Part shown: piece by piece, positions 7,863-16,371 of the stretch
How the letters are laid out: every line of letters starts with the position of its first letter
Position numbering within the stretch: the stretch's first letter is position 1
NCBI RefSeq assembly: GCF_003369445.1
Contig: NZ_QRCU01000039.1
Location: 62,001 to 126,000 of the forward strand
Source: Arthrobacter silvisoli
GTDB taxonomy: Bacteria > Actinomycetota > Actinomycetes > Actinomycetales > Micrococcaceae
Direction of reading: 5' to 3'
Length of the DNA stretch: 64,000 bases
Position numbers and translations under genes: made by a program
Notes under the pieces: model-generated
The model's database searches: none
The model's input: the letters and a program-made list of their open reading frames with translations, nothing else
What the model was told of the DNA's origin: nothing

Positions 7863-8650
7863 TCAGGCCGATCTGGCTCCGATGAACTGGCGGACCCAGG
7901 CCACGGTTTCCGGGTGGTCCAGGTGCAGTCCGTGCCGGGCTCCAGGAACCTTCACCAGGGTGGAGCGCCGGATGGTCCGGTGCAGCAGGACGGCGTCTGC
8001 AAGGGGAGCGAGCGCATCCTCGGTGCCGTGCAGGAGCAGGGTGGGTGCCCGGATCGCGCCGAGCGAGGCCCAGGCGTCGTGTTCGCGGCTCGCCTGGAAA
8101 TGCCGCGCCTTGGCCCAGGCCGACGCCGTGGTTCCGAAGAAGCCGCGGACCGCTTCGGGGTGCTCCCTGGCCCACGCCGGATCGAAGAACAGCGGAGCCA
8201 TCAACACCGGGTCGCCGCCCAGCAGTGTCTTGAGGGCCGCGTCGAAGGTGCCGGCGTCCACCTTGGCATCCGCCCGCCGTCCGCCGCTGGTCGCGGCCAG
8301 CACCAGGGCCCGGACCCTGTCCCCGGGCGGTCGATCGCCAGCCATTGGGCGATCCGGCCGCCCATGGAGTGCCCGTACAGGTGGGCCGCGCCGACCCCGG
8401 CGGCATCGAGCACGGCGGCCGCGTCCTCGGCCAGCAGCCGGGTGGTGTAGCGCTCAGGATCGCCCTTCGTGCTGCCGCCCACGCCGCGGTGGTCATAGCG
8501 GATGACGCGGAAGTGGCGGGCAAGGGCGTCCGCCGTCGGCCCCCAGCCAGCCATGCCGGTTGCCTGGCCGGCGAGCAGGAGGAGCGGGTCGCCGTCGCCC
8601 GCTTCGTCCCACAGCAGTTCGGCGCCGTCCGGGGCTGCGGCAATCTTCAC
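7863..8650 (-). pseudogene. Alpha/beta hydrolase split by a single-base frameshift
   Basis: The 5' part (8650 to about 8325) reads MKIAAAPDGAELLWDEAGDG through the nucleophile elbow LYGHSMGGRIAQWLAIDRP. The 3' part continues in another frame as GDRVRALVLAATSGG, then LLLHGTEDALAP (acidic residue) and PGARHGLHL (catalytic His). Adding one base to the CCCCGGG run at 8321-8327 joins them seamlessly as AIDRPGDRVRALVL, giving an intact hydrolase of about 262 residues of the 3-oxoadipate enol-lactonase/haloperoxidase type. Both halves keep full codon bias and catalytic residues, so either the mutation is very recent or the base was lost in sequencing. Confidence 0.8.
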
Positions 8651-8736
8651 CCGGACACTCTAGCCGCCGGGCGCCGGGTGCGCCGTGGCGCAGCACACGC
8701 CTTGATTCGGCCCGGGCGCGATCCTAGGGTCGGGGC

Positions 8737-9123
8737 ATGCTGATCGTTGGTTCCATTGTCATCCGCGTGGACGACCTCGCGTCCCAGATCAGGTTCTGGA
8801 CGCGCGCCCTGGACTACGTCCTGCGGGAACCGCCGGAGGATGACTTTGCGCTGCTGCAGCCGCGCACCGGGCAGGGGCCGAATGTCTCGCTCGACGCCGT
8901 TCCCTCCCGCCGCGTCCTGCCGCCGCGCATCCATCTGGACCTGTACGCCGAAGACCAGGCCGCCGAGGTGCGGCGCCTGACGGGACTGGGTGCGCGCGAA
9001 GTCGAGTGGAGCCGCAAACCCGCGGACGCCGACTACGTGATCATGGAGGACCCCGAGGGCAACCGCTTCTGCGTGGTGGACGCCGCGGACTGGCCGGGCT
9101 GGGCGAGGATCCAAGCCACTTAG
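8737..9123 (+). CDS. VOC (glyoxalase/bleomycin-resistance fold) protein
   Basis: A 128-residue protein with the paired beta-alpha-beta-beta-beta modules of the vicinal oxygen chelate superfamily: IVIRVDDLASQIRFWTRALDY at the start, PPRIHLDLYAED in the middle and YVIMEDPEGNRFCVVD at the end. The His in HLDL and Glu in DPEGNRFC-type positions are usual metal ligands. Families with this outline include glyoxalases, antibiotic-binding proteins and dioxygenases; no substrate can be assigned. It is divergent from the frameshifted hydrolase, with an 86-bp gap. Confidence 0.85.
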   Translation: MLIVGSIVIRVDDLASQIRFWTRALDYVLREPPEDDFALLQPRTGQGPNVSLDAVPSRRVLPPRIHLDLYAEDQAAEVRRLTGLGAREVEWSRKPADADYVIMEDPEGNRFCVVDAADWPGWARIQAT

Positions 9124-9131
9124 GGTCCACA

Positions 9132-9148
9132 CCAGTTGGTCAAACTGG
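9132..9148. promoter_or_regulatory. Inverted repeat CCAGTT-N5-AACTGG upstream of the PhzF-like gene
   Basis: Perfect 6-bp arms in the 96-bp gap between the VOC and PhzF-like genes, about 70 bp before the GTG. A plausible regulator site; no regulator gene lies beside it. Confidence 0.4.
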
Positions 9149-9219
9149 CTATGTTTTTCAAGGCCACTCTGCGCCTACTGTGAAGGCTGATCCCGATCAC
9201 AAACAGGAGGAACAGCACC

Positions 9220-10131
9220 GTGGCCAGCTATGAATTCTCACAAGTCGACGTTTTCGCGCCCGGACCCAAGGCGGGCAACCCGGTGGCGGTGGTTCACGAT
9301 GCCGACGGCCTTAGCAGCGAACAGATGCAGGCCTTCGCCAACTGGACGAACCTGTCCGAAACGACCTTCCTCCTCAAAGCTGAACACCCGGAGGCCGACT
9401 ACCGGCTCCGGATCTTCACCCCGCGCAGGGAACTGCCCTTCGCCGGGCATCCCACGCTCGGTTCGGCCCACGCCTGGCTGGAAAACGGCGGCGCCGTCCG
9501 GGACGGCGAAGTGTTGGTCCAGGAATGCGGAGCCGGCCTCGTGCCGTTGCGGCGCTCTGGGGAGGGCCTGTCCTTCGAGGCGCCGCCGTTGGTGCGGTCC
9601 GGTGAGCTTGAGTCGGAGGTGCTCGCCACCGCGGTGGCGGCCTTGCGCATCGATCCGGAGCAGGTGCTCGGTAGCAACTGGATCGACAACGGGCCGGGGT
9701 GGCTCGGCATCCGTTTGCGGTCCGCCCAGGAAGTGCTGGACGTGCGGCCGGATTACGCCGGGATGGGTGAGCTCGCCGTTGCGGTCATCGGGGCGCACGA
9801 CGGCGGGGCGCACGACGGCGGAGCGGCCGACGGCGGGGCGGATGGCGGCGGCACGGTTCCGGGAGGCTCCGCTGCGGGCGGCGTGCCGGCCGACTTCGAG
9901 GTCCGGGCCTTTGTGCCGGGCTTGGACGTGAATGAGGACCCGGTGACCGGCAGCGCCAACGCCGGCCTCGCGCAGTGGCTCCTCGCCGAGGGCGTCACCG
10001 ACGGGAACTACACGGCCCGGCAGGGAACTGTCCTCGGCCGCGGCGGCATCATCGAGGTCAGGAACGAGTCGGGGGCCATCTGGGTGGGCGGACGCAGCCG
10101 CAGCGTCATCAAGGGCAGCGTCAGCTTCTAG
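9220..10131 (+). CDS. PhzF-family isomerase-like protein
   Basis: A 303-residue member of the PhzF/diaminopimelate-epimerase-like fold. FSQVDVFAPGPKAGNPVAVV opens the protein; Glu47 in NLSETTF corresponds to the catalytic acid of PhzF; FAGHPTLGSAHAW and the mirrored EDPVTGSANAGLAQW are the two half-domain signatures. Start is GTG, with AGGAGGAA upstream. There is no phenazine cluster nearby, so it is probably a generic isomerase. An insertion of Gly/Ala/Asp/His repeats (residues about 190-212) interrupts the link between half-domains, encoded by four 15-bp tandem units at 9790-9849. Confidence 0.9.
   Translation: MASYEFSQVDVFAPGPKAGNPVAVVHDADGLSSEQMQAFANWTNLSETTFLLKAEHPEADYRLRIFTPRRELPFAGHPTLGSAHAWLENGGAVRDGEVLVQECGAGLVPLRRSGEGLSFEAPPLVRSGELESEVLATAVAALRIDPEQVLGSNWIDNGPGWLGIRLRSAQEVLDVRPDYAGMGELAVAVIGAHDGGAHDGGAADGGADGGGTVPGGSAAGGVPADFEVRAFVPGLDVNEDPVTGSANAGLAQWLLAEGVTDGNYTARQGTVLGRGGIIEVRNESGAIWVGGRSRSVIKGSVSF
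9790..9849 (+). repeat. 15-bp tandem repeat, four units, inside the PhzF-like gene
   Basis: Units begin at 9790, 9805, 9820 and 9835 (first unit GGGGCGCACGACGGC). The first two are identical and the last two diverge. The unit is a multiple of three, so copy-number change keeps the frame and lengthens a flexible linker. Confidence 0.85.
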
Positions 10132-10207
10132 CTTCCCGGCCGCAGGCGCCGCCCGATCAGTGCAAGGCACCCGAGCGCCCGACGACGGAACCCGTCGGCA
10201 GGAAACA

Positions 10208-10233
10208 GGAACCATGACGCTGTTCACGGTTCC
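10208..10233. promoter_or_regulatory. Inverted repeat GGAACC...GGTTCC upstream of a universal stress gene
   Basis: GGAACC-A-TGA, six bases, TCA-C-GGTTCC: a 26-bp near-palindrome about 75 bp before the start of the universal stress gene. Could be an operator or a small hairpin. The rest of 10132-10308 shows nothing recognisable. Confidence 0.35.
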
Positions 10234-10308
10234 GAGGGATTCCGCGTGTGCGGCCCGCCCCACGCGGTAGCTTTGGAGCGGGAACCCACCACCATGAAGG
10301 AGAAACAC

Positions 10309-10740
10309 ATGCCGGAAATCGTTGTCGTCGGAGTTGATGGAAGCGAAACCGCAGTCAAGGCGGCGCAGACCGCCAGGAACCTTGCCGCGGCCCTCGGCGC
10401 CAAGCTGCACGTGGTCACGGCGTTCGAAGGCGACCGGGTATCACTGCACGGCGCAGGCAGCGAGCGGGCAATCGTGTTCGGTGATCCGGGCCGCGAAGCC
10501 AAGGCAACGGCGAGCAAAGTGGCAGCCCTCCTGGACCAGGAAGGCGTGGAGATCGAGGCGTTTTCCGCCGTCGGCAACCCTGCCCAGGCACTGATCGCCC
10601 ACGCCGAAAACCACAACGCCAGCGTGATCGTCGTGGGCAACCGTCGGATGAAGGGCCTGGCCCGGGTACTTGGCAGCGTGGCCAACACCGTGGCCCACAA
10701 AGCCCCTTGCGACGTGTACATCGCCGACACCGTCGAGTAA
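10309..10740 (+). CDS. Universal stress protein (UspA, ATP-binding type)
   Basis: A 143-residue single-domain Usp. VVVGVDGSETAVKAAQ opens the fold, and VVGNRRMKGLARVLGSVANTV is the G-x2-G-x9-G(S/T) nucleotide-binding signature, so it probably binds ATP. The ATG at 10309 is chosen because AAGGAG lies seven bases upstream; a further ATG at 10294 would overlap that ribosome site. The protein at 59440-59871 is a close paralogue of the same length with the same C-terminal GNRRM...GSVANTVAH...CDVYIA stretch. Confidence 0.93.
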   Translation: MPEIVVVGVDGSETAVKAAQTARNLAAALGAKLHVVTAFEGDRVSLHGAGSERAIVFGDPGREAKATASKVAALLDQEGVEIEAFSAVGNPAQALIAHAENHNASVIVVGNRRMKGLARVLGSVANTVAHKAPCDVYIADTVE

Positions 10741-10746
10741 ACACCC

Positions 10747-10813
10747 GCGCGAACGTACAGTTGGGGCCCTGAAGGCGCCCCCGCGAAATCGGGGCCCCAG
10801 TGTACGTTCGCGC
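10747..10813. repeat. Long imperfect palindrome between convergent genes
   Basis: Arms 10747-10769 and 10791-10813 match at 20 of 23 positions when one is reverse-complemented (shared outer part GCGCGAACGTACA, inner part rich in GGGGCCC), with a 21-base loop. It fills the space between the rightward stress gene and the leftward dehydrogenase, so it probably works as a bidirectional terminator. The unusually long arms suggest a mobile or dispersed palindromic element. Confidence 0.6.
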
Positions 10814-10820
10814 TTGGCTT

Positions 10821-11849
10821 TTAGGCGGTGAATGCCAGCTCTTCGGCCGTCACCTCGAAGCGCAGGGCCTCTCCGCGGGCTGCCCGGTAGGCCTCCTCGA
10901 TGGCGCTCGCGGCGAGGCGTTCGAGCTCGGTGCCGAGGGACCCGGCCAGGTGCGGGGTGAGGAGCACGTTCGGGTTCGAGTAGAAGCCCGAGTCCGCGGG
11001 CAGCACCCAGGGCGTGGTGACGTCGAGGACGGCGTACACGTCGCCTTTCTCGAGCCGGTGCAGCAGGGCGTCCTGGTCCACGAGTTCGCCTCGGGAGGTG
11101 TTGATGAAGGTGGTGCCGGGGCGCAGCCGGGCGATCAAGCCGGCGTCGAACATGTGCCGGGTGGCCGGCAGCGACGGCGCGTGCAGGGACACGACGTCGG
11201 AGGTCGCCACGAGTTCCTCCAACCCCACCAGCTTCACGCCGAGGGCGGCGGCCTGCTCCGGTGTTACGAAGGGATCGGCGAGGACCACCTCCAGTTCGTA
11301 GGACCTGAGCAGGTGGATGACGTGCCGGCCGATCTTGGATGCGCCGATGATTCCCACGCGCTTGCCGTAGTTGCCCATGTCCGGGAAGAGCCCCTCGGGG
11401 TCGACGGCGGCCCGCGCCCCGTGCAGCTCCCGCGCGATCTGCAGCACCCGCTTGTTCGCCAGCAGGATCATCGCCAGGGTGAATTCGGCCACCGGGATGG
11501 CGTTCGCGTCCGCGGCGGTGCTGACCTTGATGCCGCGGCTCCAGCATTCGGGCCCCACGTGGTGCTTCACGGATCCCCCGGCGTGCAGCACGTACCGCAG
11601 CCGCGGCGCGGCGCCGAGCACGGCGCCGTCGATCATCGGGCAGCCCCAGCCGGTAAGCAGCACGTCGGCCTCGGCCAGTAGCCGCCGGGCCTCCGGGGTG
11701 GAAAAACCGGTGATCGGCTCCGGGCTGAGCAGGCGCAGCGGCCCGGTCACCGTGGCGAGGCGCTGGGGCGGGAAGACTTTATGCCCGACGTCGGCGGCCA
11801 TGGCGAGTGCGACGTTCAGCGGGCGGGCGGCCGGGTCAGCTGTGCTCAC
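10821..11849 (-). CDS. D-isomer-specific 2-hydroxyacid dehydrogenase
   Basis: A 342-residue NAD(P)-dependent oxidoreductase. The Rossmann motif is GKRVGIIGASKIGRHVIHLL (an ASKIG variant of the usual GxGxxG), followed by FINTSRGELVDQDAL (catalytic Arg), later Glu/Asp positions and LTPHLAGSLG with the catalytic His. The GTG start overlaps the permease stop by 4 bp (GTGA), so it is the last gene of the sugar-import operon. It probably oxidises or reduces a sugar-acid derivative delivered by the transporter. Confidence 0.9.
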   Translation of the reverse strand: MSTADPAARPLNVALAMAADVGHKVFPPQRLATVTGPLRLLSPEPITGFSTPEARRLLAEADVLLTGWGCPMIDGAVLGAAPRLRYVLHAGGSVKHHVGPECWSRGIKVSTAADANAIPVAEFTLAMILLANKRVLQIARELHGARAAVDPEGLFPDMGNYGKRVGIIGASKIGRHVIHLLRSYELEVVLADPFVTPEQAAALGVKLVGLEELVATSDVVSLHAPSLPATRHMFDAGLIARLRPGTTFINTSRGELVDQDALLHRLEKGDVYAVLDVTTPWVLPADSGFYSNPNVLLTPHLAGSLGTELERLAASAIEEAYRAARGEALRFEVTAEELAFTA

Positions 11850-12814
11850 TTCACGCTCCCTGCGGTGAGGCCGGACTTCCAGAAACGCTGGAGGAGGATG
11901 AACGCGAGCAGCAGCGGGATCACCGATAGCAGGGACGCCGTGATGACCATCGGGGAGAACTCCGGTTGCGGCACGGAGTAGCCCTGCCAGATGGAGATGC
12001 CGACGCTTACGGGGAGCAGCTGCTGGTCCTGCAACATCACGAGCGGAAGCATGAAGTTGTTCCATACCCCGACGAACTGGAACAGGGCGATGGTGATGAA
12101 CCCGGGCATCATCATCGGCAGGCCCAGGGAGAAGAAGGACCGGATGGGACCGGCGCCGTCCACACGGGCTGCTTCCAGGGTTTCATCTGGAACATAGGAA
12201 GAACTGTAGACCCGTGCCAGGTAGACGCCGAAGGGGTTGCACAGGACCGGGATGAGGACGGCCCAGACGGTGTTGGTGATGCCGAAGACGGAGGCGAGCA
12301 GGTACATGGGCAGCACGGTGGCGGTGTTCGGGATGAGCACCCCCAGGAGCACGAGGCCGAACCAGGTCTTCTTGCCGCGGAAGGTGAATTTGTCGAAGGC
12401 GTAGCCGGCCATCACCGAAATCAGTCCGCCGAGCACGGCCCCGAACGCCGCATACAGCACGGAATTGGCCATCCAGCGGAAGAAGATCCCGCCGTCCTGG
12501 CCGATGACGGCCCCAATGTTCCCGAGGAACGCGAAGCGGCCCAGCGAGTACGCCGGTGTGCCGTAAAGATCGGCGGTGTCCTTGGTGGCGGCGAAGAAGA
12601 GCCACAACACCGGAAGGACCATATAGGCGCAGCCCAGGACCAGCAGGGCATTGACGGTGAAGGCGCTCGCGAAGCCACCCTCGCGGGAGAGGCGGTTGCG
12701 GCCCGGACGCAAGGGGCGCGTGCCGCCGTCGTGGTTCTTGTTCTGCCGGGAACTGTTCGCGCGGGTGGCGCCGCTGCGCGGGCGGGGCGCGACACTGACG
12801 GTCTCGGTGCTCAT
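11846..12814 (-). CDS. Carbohydrate ABC transporter permease (MalG/AraQ type)
   Basis: A 322-residue inner-membrane permease with six predicted helices after a polar N-terminal tail of about 45 residues. The EAA loop for ATPase contact is ETLEAARVDGAGPIRSFFSL (residues about 225-245). It overlaps the partner permease by 4 bp (ATGA) upstream and the dehydrogenase downstream. No ATPase subunit is encoded in the operon, as is usual for CUT1 importers in actinobacteria that share a common MsiK-type ATPase. Confidence 0.93.
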   Translation of the reverse strand: MSTETVSVAPRPRSGATRANSSRQNKNHDGGTRPLRPGRNRLSREGGFASAFTVNALLVLGCAYMVLPVLWLFFAATKDTADLYGTPAYSLGRFAFLGNIGAVIGQDGGIFFRWMANSVLYAAFGAVLGGLISVMAGYAFDKFTFRGKKTWFGLVLLGVLIPNTATVLPMYLLASVFGITNTVWAVLIPVLCNPFGVYLARVYSSSYVPDETLEAARVDGAGPIRSFFSLGLPMMMPGFITIALFQFVGVWNNFMLPLVMLQDQQLLPVSVGISIWQGYSVPQPEFSPMVITASLLSVIPLLLAFILLQRFWKSGLTAGSVK

Positions 12815-13716
12815 GCTTTGTTCATCCTGGAACTGAATCGGGTGACGGCCAGCGAGAGTCCGGCGGCCAGGAGGGCGATGATGATGGACGCGGCAGCGGC
12901 CTGGTTGAGGTTGTGCCGGTTGAAAGCCGCATCGTAGGCCCACAGGTTGGGGACCCAGGTGCTGGTTACGGATGCGGTGGCCTTGGAAATGATGGAGGGT
13001 TCGGTGAAGAGCTGCAGGGTCCCGATGACCGTGAAGAGGATGATGACGCTCAGTGCGGGCAGGATGAGCGGAAACTTGATGCTCAGGGCTGCCCGGATTT
13101 CCCCGGCGCCGTCCACGCGGGCGGCTTCGAGGATTTCGCGGGGCACGGACTGGAGGGCTGTGAAGAGGATGATCACGTTGTAGCCGGTCCATTCCCAGAC
13201 GGCGATGTTCACGATCGAGGGCAGCACGAGGTGGGCGTCGAGGAAGTTGAGCTGGATGCCGCCACCCTGGAGGGCCTGGACGAGCGGGCTGACGCCGGGG
13301 GTGTAGAGGTACGCCCAGATGAGGGCCGCGATCACGCCCGGCACGGCGTGCGGCAGGAACACCAGCAGCTGGAAGAGTTTGCGGGCCCGCGCCACCGTGG
13401 CGTCCAGCAGCAGGGCGAAGGCGACGGCGCCGCCCACCATGCAGGGAATGTAGATGAGGCAGTAGAGGGCCAGGCGGCCCAGGCCGCCGGTGAAGGTTTC
13501 GGACTGGAAGACCTGGACGTAGTTGTCCAGGCCGACGAAGGCGGTCTTGGTCCCGCCGAAGCCCAGGCCCGACTTTTGCTGGGCATAGAAGCTCAGCACC
13601 AGCGAGTACACCACGGGGGCGACCATCGCCACGGCGAACACTCCGAAGAACGGGACGAGGAACAGGGCGGCGGTGCGGCCGCCGGTGCCGGACGTGGAGC
13701 GGGTCTTTCTGGCCAT
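12811..13716 (-). CDS. Carbohydrate ABC transporter permease (MalF/UgpA type)
   Basis: A 301-residue permease: first helix ALFLVPFFGVFAVAMVAPVV, then the binding-protein-dependent transport fold with EAA loop ILEAARVDGAGEIRAALSIK (residues about 200-220). AGGAG lies upstream of the ATG at 13716. It pairs with the downstream MalG-type permease to form the CUT1 heterodimer; the substrate-binding lipoprotein is the next gene upstream, 74 bp away. Confidence 0.93.
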   Translation of the reverse strand: MARKTRSTSGTGGRTAALFLVPFFGVFAVAMVAPVVYSLVLSFYAQQKSGLGFGGTKTAFVGLDNYVQVFQSETFTGGLGRLALYCLIYIPCMVGGAVAFALLLDATVARARKLFQLLVFLPHAVPGVIAALIWAYLYTPGVSPLVQALQGGGIQLNFLDAHLVLPSIVNIAVWEWTGYNVIILFTALQSVPREILEAARVDGAGEIRAALSIKFPLILPALSVIILFTVIGTLQLFTEPSIISKATASVTSTWVPNLWAYDAAFNRHNLNQAAAASIIIALLAAGLSLAVTRFSSRMNKA

Positions 13717-13790
13717 GGGTATCTCCTGTGGGGGTGGCGGCACCGCGGGATGTTTGCCCGCGGCGCCGCCGGGATGCTGTTTACGGGCGC

Positions 13791-15101
13791 CTAGTCCTTG
13801 ACGGACAGGCCGCTCTGCTTGAATCCGGACAAGGTGGCGTCGCTGGAGCTGTCCAGGGCGGCGTCGATCTTTCCGCCGGTGGTCAGGGCACCGAAGGAGT
13901 CCTTGAGGGCCGTGTTGGTGACGTCCCAGTTCGGGCCCCACTGCCAGCCGGGAAGGATCGTGGCGTAGGCCTTGTCGAAGACGCCGTAGATGTCGTTGCC
14001 GAAGTAGCCGGCATCGAAGGCTTTCCGGGCTTCCTTGGTGAGGCCCGGGTAGGCCAGGAAAGCCGAGCCGGTGTTGCCGCGTGCCGCGATGGCCTCGGGG
14101 CTCGTGGCAAGGAACGCGATGAACTTCGCTGCGGCCGCGGGGTTCTTGCTGCTCTTGGTGATGTTGAAGCTGGAACCGCCGTAGAACGCGCCGGCCGGGG
14201 TGCCCCAGTTGGGAGCTTCGGCCGCGATCCACTTGCCCTTTTGGCCTGCGGCTTCGGTGCGCTTCTGGATGCCGGTGGCGCTCCAGTTTGCTCCGAGCAC
14301 GCCGCCCAGGGTGCCGTTGGCCAGGTCCGCGCTCCATTCATCGCTGAAGGCCTGTTCAACCTTGACGATCTTCTCATCGATCATGCGCTGCCAGAAGGAG
14401 GACACCTTCTTGGTGGCGTCGTCTTTGAGGCCCAGCTTCCAGCTGTCGCCCTCGGTGCTGAACCACTTGGCGCCGGCCTGCCAGGACAGAGCGGCCATCA
14501 GGGTGGGTTCGTTCGGGTAGAAGCTGGCCAGGTAGGACTTGGGGGATACGGCCTTGAGCTTCTTGCCGGCGGCCTCGAATTCCTCCCAGGTTTTCGGAAC
14601 CTCCGCGCCCGCCTTGTCCAGCAGGTCCTTGCGGTACCACATGATCATCGGGGCGGCGTCGTAGGGCAGGCCGTAGCTCTTGCCGTCGAACTGCACCAGC
14701 CCACGGACCTGGTCGCTGAGTTTGTCCACGGTGCTGGCTTTGTCGATGTAGCCGTCCAGCGGGACCACCTGGCCGTTGCTGACGAACTGGGGCAGCTGGG
14801 CATACTCCACGGTGGAGACGTCCGGCCCGTTGCCCGCGGTGATGGCGGTGGACAGCTTGGCGTAGCCGCCGTTGCCCCCGTTGGGGATGGTTTCGAACGT
14901 GACCTTGATCTTGTCCTGGCTGGCGTTGAACCTCTCGGCAACCTTGTCCATGCCGGCCAAGGAGGACCAGAAGGTGACGGTGCCGCTGGCGTCACCGGAC
15001 TGGGCGGACGGGGTGGTGGCAGGGCCGGTGCCGCAGCCGGTCAGCAGGGCCGCGCTGGTGAGCAGGCTGGCTGCGCCGAGTAGTACGTGGCGTCGCTTCA
15101 T
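13791..15101 (-). CDS. Sugar ABC transporter substrate-binding lipoprotein
   Basis: A 436-residue extracellular solute-binding protein (family 1). The signal peptide MKRRHVLLGAASLLTSAALL ends in lipobox LTGC, so the mature protein is lipid-anchored at Cys21 or thereabouts. Family traits: GTVTFWSSLAG near the start, AMIMWYRKDLLDKAGAEVPK and TWEEFEAAGKKLKA in the middle. Start chosen at 15101 with AAGGGAG upstream. It is the first gene of the import operon; three AGTGAACA-type boxes lie 56-91 bp before it. The sugar is unknown. Confidence 0.93.
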   Translation of the reverse strand: MKRRHVLLGAASLLTSAALLTGCGTGPATTPSAQSGDASGTVTFWSSLAGMDKVAERFNASQDKIKVTFETIPNGGNGGYAKLSTAITAGNGPDVSTVEYAQLPQFVSNGQVVPLDGYIDKASTVDKLSDQVRGLVQFDGKSYGLPYDAAPMIMWYRKDLLDKAGAEVPKTWEEFEAAGKKLKAVSPKSYLASFYPNEPTLMAALSWQAGAKWFSTEGDSWKLGLKDDATKKVSSFWQRMIDEKIVKVEQAFSDEWSADLANGTLGGVLGANWSATGIQKRTEAAGQKGKWIAAEAPNWGTPAGAFYGGSSFNITKSSKNPAAAAKFIAFLATSPEAIAARGNTGSAFLAYPGLTKEARKAFDAGYFGNDIYGVFDKAYATILPGWQWGPNWDVTNTALKDSFGALTTGGKIDAALDSSSDATLSGFKQSGLSVKD

Positions 15102-15156
15102 AGTGTTCTCCCTTGAATTCACGATGCGAAGGAATGCACACCATGAAATCCACAAA

Positions 15157-15192
15157 AGTGAACAGACTCAACGAAGTAAACAGAAGTGAACA
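15157..15192 (-). promoter_or_regulatory. Three AGT(G/A)AACA boxes: operator of the sugar operon
   Basis: AGTGAACA at 15157-15164, AGTAAACA at 15175-15182 and AGTGAACA at 15185-15192, all in the same orientation, 18 and 10 bp apart, upstream of the leftward binding-protein gene. The same core (as TGTTCA) occurs three times in front of the regulator gene. Direct-repeat operators fit DeoR-type DNA-binding domains. Confidence 0.65.
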
Positions 15193-15257
15193 CCAAGTGC
15201 TGCGCGGGGCCGCGGACGCCCGGCCGCGGCCGCTGGGCCGCGGCCGCCCGGCCGCCC

Positions 15258-16352
15258 CTAGGCGCGGGTCGAGTCCCGGACCACAAGCGTGGGCGACAGG
15301 CTGACCCGCTGCAGGGCGCCTGTGCCGCCGCGGCGACCGCCGATCCGGTTCACGCACATCAGCAGGGCCTGGTACCCGACGTCGAACTTCGGCGGTGCCA
15401 CCGCACTGAGCGGAACGGCCCCCAAAGCGGCGATCTCGTCGTCGTACGCCACGATCGCGAAGTCCTCCGGCACCCTGAGCCGGCGCTCCTGGCAGGCGGT
15501 GGTGAACTGCAGGGCGTCCTCGTCCGTGTGGATGACCGCAGCGGTGACGTCTTCGGCGGCGAATCGGTCCAGCAGCGATTCCACGACGGCCCGGTGTCCA
15601 GCCGGATCGGTCCGCGGCCGGGCCAGGGCCTGCACCAGGGACTCGTCCCGCGGCATGCCCGCCCGCTTCAACGCAAGGTGGTAACCCTCAATGACCGACG
15701 GCGCCGTGGGGCTGCCCTCGCGGACGCACAGCGCCACCTTCCGGTGCCCGAGCGAAAGCAGGTGGTTCACGGCGATCTCCGCCCCGCGGACATGGTCGCT
15801 GCGCACGGACTCCAGCTCGCCGTCGTCGAGGGCGTCCTCGATGGACCGTTCGACCACCACCACCGGGACCCCGGCGCCGGCCAGCAGCGCGAGCGTGTCC
15901 GTGCCCGCCAGTGCGGCCTCGCTGGGGGTGACGAGGATGCCGTCGACGCCGTTGTCCAGCAGGCGCCGCAGCTGCCGTTGCTCCTCCTGCACCGAGTAGT
16001 TCGAGACGCCCAGGACCAGCCTGACGACGGCCTCCTGCGCGGCGGCTTCGGCGCCGCGGATCACCCCCGGGAAGTAGTACGACGCCGAAGGGACCACCAT
16101 GCCGATGGTCGCCAGGGGCATGCGGCGGGGGCGCGGTGCCGTGGGGGTGCGGTGCGGCCCCGGCGCGCTTTCGGGTGCGGCGACCGCGCCGCCGTGGACC
16201 CGGACCAGCAGGCCTTGGCCGGCGAGTGCTGCGAGGTCCCGGCGGACGGTCATTCCGGAGATGCCGGCCTTGGCCGCGAAGGCGGCGGCGTTGAGGGAAC
16301 CGCGCATGGCCAGTTCACGAAGGATGAGCTCTTTTCGGTCCTCGGGGAGCAT
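15258..16352 (-). CDS. Chimeric regulator: DeoR-type HTH with LacI-type sugar-binding domain
   Basis: A 364-residue regulator. Residues 1-60 are a DeoR winged helix (MLPEDRKELILRELAMRGSL, then AGISGMTVRRDLAALAGQGLLVRVHGG). From about residue 80 the protein is a LacI/GalR periplasmic-binding-like ligand domain (ATIGMVVPSASYYFPGVIRG, NHLLSLGHRKVALC, FAIVAYDDEIAALGAVPLSA). The DeoR sugar-phosphate domain is absent, so the inducer is probably a free sugar or sugar acid. ATG at 16352 is preferred to 16400 because the latter start lies inside the operator. It stands between the import operon and the divergent DUF2264 gene. Confidence 0.85.
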   Translation of the reverse strand: MLPEDRKELILRELAMRGSLNAAAFAAKAGISGMTVRRDLAALAGQGLLVRVHGGAVAAPESAPGPHRTPTAPRPRRMPLATIGMVVPSASYYFPGVIRGAEAAAQEAVVRLVLGVSNYSVQEEQRQLRRLLDNGVDGILVTPSEAALAGTDTLALLAGAGVPVVVVERSIEDALDDGELESVRSDHVRGAEIAVNHLLSLGHRKVALCVREGSPTAPSVIEGYHLALKRAGMPRDESLVQALARPRTDPAGHRAVVESLLDRFAAEDVTAAVIHTDEDALQFTTACQERRLRVPEDFAIVAYDDEIAALGAVPLSAVAPPKFDVGYQALLMCVNRIGGRRGGTGALQRVSLSPTLVVRDSTRA

Positions 16353-16371
16353 TGGTCCGTCCTGGAAGTGG

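Noticed and set aside
7822..8643. 273-codon leftward frame spanning the hydrolase
   Set aside because: Arg/Pro-rich shadow frame; the two hydrolase frames carry the motifs instead.
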